Source: Jackrogersella multiformis
Taxonomy: Eukaryota > Ascomycota > Sordariomycetes > Xylariales > Hypoxylaceae
Assembly: GCA_902806575.1 (NCBI GenBank)
Contig: CADCXD010000003.1
Coordinates: 186,001 to 250,000 of the forward strand
Reading direction: 5' to 3'
DNA length: 64,000 bases
The notes under the pieces were generated by a model. It saw nothing but the letters and a program-made list of their open reading frames with translations. It was not told where the DNA came from and searched no databases. Below, in pieces: positions 56,822 through 64,000 of this stretch (position 1 is the first letter of the stretch; each line of letters starts with the position of its first letter). A program made the position numbers and the translations under genes.

Positions 56822-58096
56822 TTATAGTCCTGGACGGACACGTTTCGAGGGTCTCAGTTTAGCAACCTCATCATCCTCAATATCATCCTTATCAGCGCCA
56901 GCAATCGCCTCTCCTCCCTTCCTCTTCTGTCCTTGTACTATGTCTGATGGATGGTCGTTATGCTCATTGAAGTCCTTCTTGGAGGTCTTCTCAACACCCT
57001 CCTCACAATCTTCGATGTCGTCTTGTCCCTGAGATTGTTGTTCATCTTTTTCGATGATAATGGCTGTCATATCCACGTTGTCGCTGCTGCCGGGGTTTAA
57101 CGTGTACGTAGTGCTGTTAGGTGCAGCTTGGAGTTGGTCTTCGGAATAATCTTTCTCATATATCTGGGTTGATGAATTTGTTGGATCCTCATTATCATTG
57201 CTGTTATTGCAAGCTCTGGCATCTTCAGGTTCTCTAGGTTCTCCAGCTTTTTCGACTTCATCAACACCACTAGCTTCTTCGTCGCCATTGTCGCCACGAG
57301 CACCATCATCGTTATTCTCCACCTTATCCTTATCCTCCTTCGAACTTTTAACTCCATCATGGAGCACACGTAGGTCTTCGAGTATTTTATTATAATGGGC
57401 GATCCTCTCTTCGTACTGAGTTCGCCTATCATCCTCGATAGCCAAGTCTTGCATCATTTCGACCGTTACCTCTAATTTAAGAGTATGGTATGTTATCTCG
57501 TTGTCGATACTGGACACTGCAGCACTTATGGTGTTGTTGTTGCTCAAAGGATCAGTGGGATCAATAATCGATTCGGCGGGGTCTTCGATTTCTTCAGGTT
57601 CGACATGGATGACCTCCTCAACTAATGGCTCGCCATCAACAGATTCAAGGGGGTACCATTCCTCCATCCAGTCTAACCACTTGTCCAAATGTTCTAGGAC
57701 CTTCCCTTCTGTTTTGCCATGATTGGAGTATTGTTGGTTGCGCAATGTGAACCTTCGACCTCTTGCCCTGGCTTCCATAAGCTCAGTGCCAAAGTCCCAG
57801 AGGATTCCCTTTTTAAGACAGATGTCGTCTTTGGTCCAGGATACCGAGAATTGTACATGAAGCCAGAAAGAGTCGATGTCTCGTGTATCGAGGCATCGTC
57901 TCTTTTCGTAGCAGACTTTGAAAAGCTCACACAGTCGTTCGTCGACGCCCTTAATTACCCAAATAGTCGGATTAAGGTCCTTCAATAAAGCATTATTGAT
58001 AGCGTTGGTTGCTTCTTGGGATGCCATCAATGGCCAAGGCTTGAAGTAAAACCCTCCAAGAGGGAGATAATGGAAAAGTGACTTATTGCGAGGCAT
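56822..58096 (-). CDS. Acidic hypothetical protein
   Basis: This intronless gene encodes 424 aa from the ATG at 58096; a second in-frame ATG (MASQEATNAINN) at residue 23 may be the true start. No family is recognised. Residues about 20-170 form an ordered-looking domain with conserved-type Trp and Cys residues: DLNPTIWVIKG, ELFKVCYEKRRCLDTRDIDSFWLHVQFSVSWTKDD and LEHLDKWLDWMEEWYPLE. The rest is strongly acidic and low in complexity, rich in Glu, Asp and Asn. It ends in a basic stretch (KLRPSKRVRPGL) resembling a nuclear localisation signal. A nuclear role is only inference. It converges tail to tail with the sulfate permease gene, 180 bp away. Confidence 0.6.
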   Translation of the reverse strand: MPRNKSLFHYLPLGGFYFKPWPLMASQEATNAINNALLKDLNPTIWVIKGVDERLCELFKVCYEKRRCLDTRDIDSFWLHVQFSVSWTKDDICLKKGILWDFGTELMEARARGRRFTLRNQQYSNHGKTEGKVLEHLDKWLDWMEEWYPLESVDGEPLVEEVIHVEPEEIEDPAESIIDPTDPLSNNNTISAAVSSIDNEITYHTLKLEVTVEMMQDLAIEDDRRTQYEERIAHYNKILEDLRVLHDGVKSSKEDKDKVENNDDGARGDNGDEEASGVDEVEKAGEPREPEDARACNNSNDNEDPTNSSTQIYEKDYSEDQLQAAPNSTTYTLNPGSSDNVDMTAIIIEKDEQQSQGQDDIEDCEEGVEKTSKKDFNEHNDHPSDIVQGQKRKGGEAIAGADKDDIEDDEVAKLRPSKRVRPGL

Positions 58097-59836
58097 GATG
58101 ATCCCTAATACATAGGATAATGCATGTGACTAGACTTTATAAAGAATACTAAGAGAGGTTGTGCTTGAAAAAAAGAAATAGAGAAAAAAGGGATCAGATG
58201 GAATGGTCAGTGAACGTTGCTGGGAAAACACGAGAGGGCGATGATTGATTGTGTTGATGGAGAAATGGACACGAGAAATTTAAATCGTGTGCTATGGTTA
58301 CGTGACATACCTAGGTACGTCTAAGAAGTTGCTAGGTGAACTTGAGTAGGTATTAAGGTACATATGAATTGTAGTGTTGTAGGTAGGTCAGATACGTAAA
58401 AGGAGGAAAAAAAAAAAAGGAAGGGATATAATCTCTGAGTTATGTTTCTGTTTGTACCTCAGTGATCTATATCTCTGTAGAGTATCCGAGTTGTAGGGGA
58501 AATACAGGATTTGAACTACACTATTGCTACCCTCACCCATCAACAGGGCCAAAGATAACTCCAGTAAAGCTTAAAATTGTGTTTCTGTTGTGACTCGAAC
58601 AGGTAACCTCGAGTGTATGTAGTAGAGTAGTAGAAGGGGGGTTCTACCAACTGCACCACATGACTGTCATTGATCACCGTTACCAACCAAGCTATTATTA
58701 TGATATATAACCTCAGAGAGGTTAGGGCATTGGATCTTGTTACCTACCTACTTTCCCAAGTGTTGCCGTCGCCCACCATCTTATGTGTATGCCAGGGCTG
58801 TTCAGCCCACTAATAATTTTCTCTGGAGATCCCTTTTCTCCGAGGTCTTCCTGTATTGTGTCCTTTTTACCTAGGTACCTGTACCTACCAGGTAGGCATG
58901 CAATATTGAATGTACGGCACGATCCTGTCTGCTGAGGAAGAGCCAAGGACCAATGCAGCTCGATTGTAGTTTAGCTACGAAGGTAGCCATTCCGACAGGC
59001 GAAGAAGGCGTACTCTGTATCTATAGTTTATTAGGATAACTTACAGGTATTACCACTACCTCTAATGGAGTATACCTTGCCTGTTTCTGTTAGAGAATAA
59101 TGCATCAAGACTAATCAGACATTTCTCTTGGTTATATACATGTACCGTTAGAACATCAATTAAACACCAAGAGACAATGTCGTGAGTTCTATTTATGATC
59201 ACAAATTCTCGGGATAATACCTAGGTATTAATACTAGATATTTAGATATTTAGAACCAGAAGAAACCACCGCTCTGTTGCTCGCCGCAATCTCCCGCGTA
59301 TAAGAATCAGGATCTCATCCCCCCCCCTGTTTCCGATACCTACCAGCCACATAATGTCGAGACATTTTTCGACGTGACAATATACCGGACGTTAGATTCG
59401 CGGGATCCTCGTCACTGGGCTATACATATAATGTCGCCCACCCGCCGCGGTACCATTCACCAGGTGCAAGATAATCTCGATGGCCGAGGCTATTATGTAT
59501 TAGCTGATGAGCACTGGAGGTTGCGCCCTAACCATTCCCGTGCGCATCTCACGTCTGTCTTCGTTGGCCGCATACGCTAGGTATATTTGAGGCAAGTTCG
59601 CAGCATCATTCAGCGCTGGCCTGTGAACAATACATCGACCATCTGGAACTGCCAGTGCTGGGTTATTGAGATCACCCGATGGCTTGAAAATGCAGGCCTT
59701 TTGATAGTCCGACGCCGAGGATATCAGCATTTGGCGAGGATGAGGCAGTATTGGCAGTGAACTTTGTAAGTATTCAAGTCCAATGACACACATTTTCGAC
59801 CACCTTCCTTCGGGCAAACACTGTACCGGCAGGGTG
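58097..59836. other. Intergenic of 1.7 kb
   Basis: No gene is supported. It contains a tRNA-like segment at 58576-58666 (see findings), CCTAGG-family palindromes near 58310, 58870 and 59220, and short open frames without features. Confidence 0.45.
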
Positions 59837-60631
59837 TCAGTCTCTGCATATCTTGGTAACAAAGTCCACAATGTCATCGACTCCGTCTGGTTCATTGATC
59901 CAATGTCCTCCTTCCTGATACTCGTGAAAATGAACAGCGAGGTTCAGATCGAGAAGAATATCCCTCATTTGTTTCCCATTCCGTATGGGGACGACTTCGT
60001 CGTCCGCTGCATGTCCTAGAAATACAGGTGTCGACCTGATAGCCACTGGATCGACTCGTTCATTAGGAGGTTGGCCTAGGTAGGCTTCCTGTAACGCATT
60101 AAATAGCGCAGTTTCTTCCTTCTTCGATGCGATTAGGCTGTTCGCAACGCCACTCAAAGGCATCCAGCTGCAGAGTCCGATTAAACCAGCGAGCTCACGG
60201 CCATCAGAGAGGAAAGTGGCCAGGGCAGTAGCGAACCCTTGGCTTATACCACCGAGGAAGATTTTGTTGCGAGGAACAAGCTTTTCTTCCTGTCGTATTA
60301 CTTCAAGAATAGCGTCGACACTCTTTTGTAGCCCTTCTTTTTGTAGCGCAGCTTGGTCTTCAGGGTGCTCAACGGACCACATATCAAACCACTGAGACAT
60401 CACAGTGTCAAATCGTGCTGATGATAGGAGCGGAGCTGAAGGGAAGACCCATCTGACGTTTGGGAGACGGTCAAGCAGGGTTCGTGGCTGTCCAGCAGGG
60501 ATTGAAGCCTCGCTTTCGAACAATTCACTAGCGAACTCCTGACACTCGCTATCTCGACCATGGAGGAAAATAATTGTGTGGGTATGATTATTAGGGTCTT
60601 GTGGCCCTGCGACATAGGTCTCCTGAGACAT
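59837..60631 (-). CDS. Acyl-protein thioesterase/carboxylesterase-like hydrolase
   Basis: This 264-aa alpha/beta hydrolase begins at the ATG of MSQETY (60631). The frame upstream opens only with GTG and appears to be the donor of a 5' UTR intron (60656-60721, GTGAGC to TTACAG). The family removes fatty acyl groups from proteins or hydrolyses small esters. The oxyanion strand is TIIFLHGRDS. The nucleophile Ser130 lies in GGISQGFA, Asp211 in HAADDEVVP and His243 in EGGHW. The Trp/Met-rich loop (SQWFDMWSVEHPED) is typical of the phospholipase/carboxylesterase group. Length fits, at about 230-290 aa. No signal peptide is visible, so it is cytosolic. Confidence 0.88.
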   Translation of the reverse strand: MSQETYVAGPQDPNNHTHTIIFLHGRDSECQEFASELFESEASIPAGQPRTLLDRLPNVRWVFPSAPLLSSARFDTVMSQWFDMWSVEHPEDQAALQKEGLQKSVDAILEVIRQEEKLVPRNKIFLGGISQGFATALATFLSDGRELAGLIGLCSWMPLSGVANSLIASKKEETALFNALQEAYLGQPPNERVDPVAIRSTPVFLGHAADDEVVPIRNGKQMRDILLDLNLAVHFHEYQEGGHWINEPDGVDDIVDFVTKICRD

Positions 60632-60655
60632 CTTCGTATTGTCAAAAGCCGGTGC

Positions 60656-60721
60656 CTGTAAGGAATGGTACCTAAGGTAATTATTGCAAAGAATTATTAG
60701 AAAGAAAACAGTGTCGCTCAC
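60656..60721 (-). other. Probable 5' UTR intron of the hydrolase gene
   Basis: The donor AAG/GTGAGC at 60721 and the acceptor CCTTACAG at 60656 are both good matches to consensus, and the length of 66 bp is typical for this genome. It removes the stop-free GTG-opened stretch upstream of the ATG and would not alter the protein. Confidence 0.5.
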
Positions 60722-61218
60722 CTTGTTTTATATATAATAAAATGAAATGAAGTTCAGAATGACAACGGAAAACACTTTCTTGTTCCTCAATCTGTTTCTT
60801 CACTTAAAAATTGAGTTGACTATGGCTGACTTAAAATCCCGCCATCCTACCATTTCTACAGTAAAAGCCACATAAGACGAGCTATCTTATGGGTGGCGTA
60901 TGATATGAATGACGCTAGTTTCAGATCCCTAAACTTCCAAGCTTCATTCTAGTGTTTGAGGCTTCTATGCGGCGTACCTAGGTAGGCATCATTTATATGG
61001 AATACTTGATGCTCGAAAATCTCGAAAGGAATAGTGTCATAGAGTCGTCGATTTCGTTAGTCTAAAAATAAACCCCTTGCCCGCGCAACTTCAGCAGACG
61101 TGAAAGCGACTCTACCCGCGTCTAATAAAGACCCCCAATCAACGCCTCCGTTCAACCCGGTCAACCCTGTCAACCCATCTCCGACAACAGGGCCAAAAGC
61201 TTGAGAAGCCACCATGGC

Positions 61219-61574
61219 TTAGATGATGCAGAAGTCGCATGGTAGCGGGCACGGGATGCAGAAGCAGAAGCGGCCCGGACAGCATGAGCTACGATCCCCG
61301 CCACGTAGATTTCCAAACTCGGGCTGGTCAGGCTGGGGACGTTGTGAATCTATTGTGAGAATTAGTAACACGTCTCGTTGATATTCGTCATGTCATGTCA
61401 TCCCTCTATCGTCGGATAGGGGCAGTCAGGTTTTACTGGATATGCAAGAGGGTCTATCGGCATACCCATTGCTTGAAGAGCTACAGGTTGTGTGCTTTGG
61501 ATCGACTGAGAAGCCGACGGCTCGCTTGGCTGCGCGGCCTGATTGTTAGGTGTCTGTGGTTGGGACGGCGACAT
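61219..61574 (-). CDS. Small cysteine-rich C-terminal protein
   Basis: This two-exon gene was read directly from the minus strand. Exon 2 (61219-61349) encodes SQRPQPDQPEFGNLRGGD followed by SSCCPGRFCFCIPCP and LPCDFCII, a dense cysteine tail typical of conserved small fungal proteins that may attach to membranes through modified cysteines. Exon 1 starts at 61574 with MSPSQPQTPNNQAAQPSEP. The intron ends in TTACTAAT...CAATAG at 61350. With the canonical GTATGC donor at 61465 the product is 79 aa (exon 1: 61466-61574). If the intron instead begins at 61402, which would need a non-canonical GATGAC donor, the product is 100 aa and keeps YPVKPDCPYPTIE. Both are in phase. The function is unknown. 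Confidence 0.6.
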
Positions 61575-62668
61575 GCTTTGATATATAATTGTGTTATCGT
61601 GATGATACTATAAGTAGTAGGTACTAGGTAGGTAATGATATTATAAGATACTCTAGGTAGGTTAGTTGTAAGATAGAATGAAGAACCTTGTTTAATGTTA
61701 CCTGAGAGTTTGGATTTGGATTTTGATGTAGTTATGAGATCAGGTGGTTCCTTGGTAGTCTATAAGCATACCTTAGGCTAGGTACCTAGATAGGTAGGCA
61801 CTTAGCTGGGCGGTGAATACATACGTGTATGGTCGCACGTAAGACGGTGACGTCATCCCGTCGCCTTACCAATATTGAAGGTACCAACCTCCTTACATTT
61901 TATTTTTTGGGGCAAATACCCCAGCGTCGGCGTAGCTTGAAATGCAATAAACAGAATCTATGAAGTTTTGAGGTGAATGTATTACCCCACAAATAGTTGG
62001 ATCTCATTACAACTTTGATTTTACTCACGACTCACCACTTACAACTTACAACTCTAAAATGTCATGAACATCTTCTGGTTAGTATTGCTACCCGCTGACG
62101 ATCTACCCGCTCTCATATGTCTCGTAAGATAGAGTATAGTATACGTCAGCGCAAACCAAATCAAATCATTAACATTACTATTCCCTACCCTATTTCCTCC
62201 AATCCTATATCATCAAGGTTGTAGAACTTCAGCTGCCAAGATGCAGGATGCGGTCTATCCAAGCAGCCAAGGTAACAAGGTGTAAGAGGTAACAAACGCC
62301 TGACGGAAAGTTGACCTAAAGTCCTAATAATCCATCGATGTTTCCAGATATATTCGTCTCTGTTGCTACTGCAGGTGAACTCTATTTCTCTATTATAAAC
62401 TTAGATAAACTTTTTATCTTTTTTATCCTTTTTATCTTTTTTATCTTTTACACCTCGGAGGAAATACCTGCTAACTATCTTTCATCCATATCCTCGTCCC
62501 CTCATCATCCTCATCATCTATGCCTACCTACATACCTAGGTACCCATACTATAGCAATTGCCATAACCCCTCATTCTTACACACCTACGAGAGCTCTTAA
62601 AGTGATGTCATAGGAACCTCATCACCAGTACACCTATAACCACCATCATCACCACCACCACAACCACA
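61575..62668. other. Intergenic, promoter of the dehydrogenase gene
   Basis: No gene is supported. It has CCTAGG-family motifs near 61630, 61780 and 62535, a CTTTTTATCTTTTTTATC tract near 62405-62450, and a CACCA-rich leader just before the ATG at 62669. Confidence 0.5.
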
Positions 62669-63733
62669 ATGCAGCTCGCCGTCTTCTCCGCCAAACCCTA
62701 CGACAAGAAATACCTAACGGGCGCCCGCGCCACCGAGCTCGACAGTACCACCGGTATCCAAATCGTCTACCACGAGTTCGCCTTGTCCCTCGAAACCGTT
62801 GCCCTCGCCAAGGGTGCCACCGCCGTCTGCGTCTTTGTGAACGACGACCTCACAGCCGACGTCCTCGAGTCCTTGTACGCGAATGGCATCCGCGCCGTCC
62901 TCTTGCGCTGCGCCGGGTACAACAACGTCGACCTGCAAGCGGCCCAGCGTTTGGAGCTCTTCGTCGCTAACGTGCCTTCGTATTCTCCCGAGGCCGTCGC
63001 CGAGTTCGCCGTGGCTCAGATACAGACCCTGAACCGGAATACCCACCGTGCCTACAACCGCGTCCGCGAAGGTAACTTCAACCTCCAGGGCCTCTTGGGA
63101 CGTACCCTGCACGGCAAGACGGTCGGTGTAATCGGCACGGGGCGTATCGGAGTAGCCTTCGCGCGCATCATGCACGGCTTCGGGTGTCATCTCCTAGCCT
63201 TCGACCCCTTCGAGAACGACGACTTCAGGCCGTACGGCACATACACGGACCTTGACACACTCCTCGCCTCGAGCGACTTCGTGAGCTTGCACTGCCCTTT
63301 GACGGACAAGACGCGGCATATCATCAACGACGGTTCCCTGTCCAAGATGAAGCAAGGCGCCATGCTAATCAACACGTCGCGCGGCGGCCTCATAAAAACC
63401 AAAGCCGCCATCGCCGCCCTCAAGAGCAAGCACCTAGGCGGGCTGGCGCTGGACGTGTACGAAGGCGAGGGCGCGTTCTTCTACAACGACCACTCGGGCC
63501 ACATCATCGACGACGACGAGCTTATGCGCCTAACCACCTTTCACAATGTGCTCGTGTGCGGGCACCAGGCTTTCTTCACCGAGGAGGCGCTCAGCGAGAT
63601 CGCCGACGTTACCATCCGCAATTTGGGCGACTTTCTAGGCCGGAGGAAGTGCGGGAATGCGCTTGTCCAGGACTGGGATGAGGGCGGGTTACAGCCTTTG
63701 GTTAAAAAGGACTCTGTTCCCGTCCGGATTTAG
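62669..63733 (+). CDS. D-lactate/2-hydroxyacid dehydrogenase
   Basis: This intronless gene encodes 354 aa. It belongs to the NAD-dependent D-2-hydroxyacid dehydrogenase family and interconverts pyruvate and D-lactate or similar 2-oxo acids. The substrate loop LLRCAGYNNVDL lies near residue 80. The nucleotide-binding motif is TVGVIGTGRIG (about 151-161), the catalytic Arg is in LINTSRGGLI (Arg238), the Glu is in LDVYEGEG, and the catalytic His is in VLVCGHQAF (His299). The segment YEGEGAFFYNDHSG is typical of the D-lactate dehydrogenase branch rather than of glyoxylate or formate dehydrogenases. No targeting signal is visible, so it is cytosolic. The coding sequence is GC-rich. Confidence 0.93.
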   Translation: MQLAVFSAKPYDKKYLTGARATELDSTTGIQIVYHEFALSLETVALAKGATAVCVFVNDDLTADVLESLYANGIRAVLLRCAGYNNVDLQAAQRLELFVANVPSYSPEAVAEFAVAQIQTLNRNTHRAYNRVREGNFNLQGLLGRTLHGKTVGVIGTGRIGVAFARIMHGFGCHLLAFDPFENDDFRPYGTYTDLDTLLASSDFVSLHCPLTDKTRHIINDGSLSKMKQGAMLINTSRGGLIKTKAAIAALKSKHLGGLALDVYEGEGAFFYNDHSGHIIDDDELMRLTTFHNVLVCGHQAFFTEEALSEIADVTIRNLGDFLGRRKCGNALVQDWDEGGLQPLVKKDSVPVRI

Positions 63734-64000
63734 AAGTTGGCTGCTGTTTTGTAGGTAGGTAGGCAGGTAAGTGAGTGCTGGAAGGTGGGTAAGTAGAGAG
63801 GTATGTAGTAGCCTCCTATGAGCGAACAGGTATGAAAATCACAGACGGAGCTCTACTAAGCTTGTTGTTATTGTTGTTGTTATGTTTAACGTCTGAGCGA
63901 GCGCTCTACTAAGCTTGGTTGACTCGGTTAGATGACTACTAGTTGTAGCTACAATCTTATGAATAAACAAAAGACATTACCACAATACCCTCGCATGAAT
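63734..64000. other. 3' flank of the dehydrogenase gene
   Basis: This includes TAGGTAGGTAGG just after the stop, a short TTGTTGTTATTG microsatellite near 63866-63882, and a 16-nt direct repeat (GCTCTACTAAGCTTG) at about 63850 and 63903. No gene is seen before the window ends. Confidence 0.5.

Noticed and set aside
1..64000. CRISPR arrays, bacterial operons or prophage
   Set aside because: Spliceosomal introns and fungal families throughout show this is eukaryotic nuclear DNA. The repeats lack the regular spacing of CRISPR.

Overview
The window looks like nuclear DNA of a filamentous ascomycete, most likely a Sordariomycete. Genes are monocistronic and sit on both strands. Introns are short (about 53-145 bp), with GTATGT/GTAAGT-type donors and CTAAC/CTGAC-like branch points. 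The families are fungal: WSC/DUF1996 proteins, a DUF3716 zinc-binding protein, a Pho80-type cyclin, a proteinase K-like subtilase, and a GPI-anchored Ser/Pro-rich wall protein. Intergenic DNA is AT-rich and full of a short palindromic motif (ACCTAGGT/TAGGTACC). The genus cannot be fixed from sequence alone.

Layout. 0.8-5.2 kb: a C2-domain protein (-) and a homocysteine S-methyltransferase (+, 2 exons) start divergently. 7-8 kb: a GPI-type cell-wall protein. 8-13 kb: a 5-kb gene-poor stretch. 13-18.2 kb: a sterol methyltransferase-like enzyme and an aminoglycoside phosphotransferase-fold protein with a long disordered tail. 18.8-21.8 kb: a seven-exon gene rebuilt here, encoding an 867-aa protein with a C2H2 finger, a DUF3716 cysteine cluster and a cupin-like C-terminus. 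22.1-22.7 kb: a single-pass membrane protein. 26-27.4 kb: a secreted subtilase (5 exons). 29.3-32 kb: an Erv2-type thiol oxidase (3 exons) and proteasome beta-1 (6 exons, one of 15 nt). 32-37 kb: gene-poor, probably holding the long leader of the Pho80-type cyclin at 37.1-38.7 kb. 40-50.2 kb: an F-box protein, an unrecognised protein, a DUF1996 protein with four WSC domains, and a type II membrane glycosyltransferase-like protein. 50.9-52.4 kb: dihydroorotase on the minus strand, rebuilt from six exons including two of 13 and 27 nt. 54-56.6 kb: a SulP sulfate permease (5 exons). 56.8-58.1 kb: an acidic unknown protein. 59.8-61.6 kb: an acyl-protein-thioesterase-like hydrolase and a small cysteine-rich protein not evident from single open frames. 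62.7-63.7 kb: a D-lactate/2-hydroxyacid dehydrogenase.

The genes do not form an evident biosynthetic cluster. They mix housekeeping functions (proteasome, pyrimidine synthesis, sulfur uptake and methyl transfer, phosphate signalling) with cell-surface and secreted functions. The observations most worth a second look are the C2H2/DUF3716/cupin gene, the cysteine-rich gene with its ambiguous splice donor, the micro-exons, and the intergenic palindromes.
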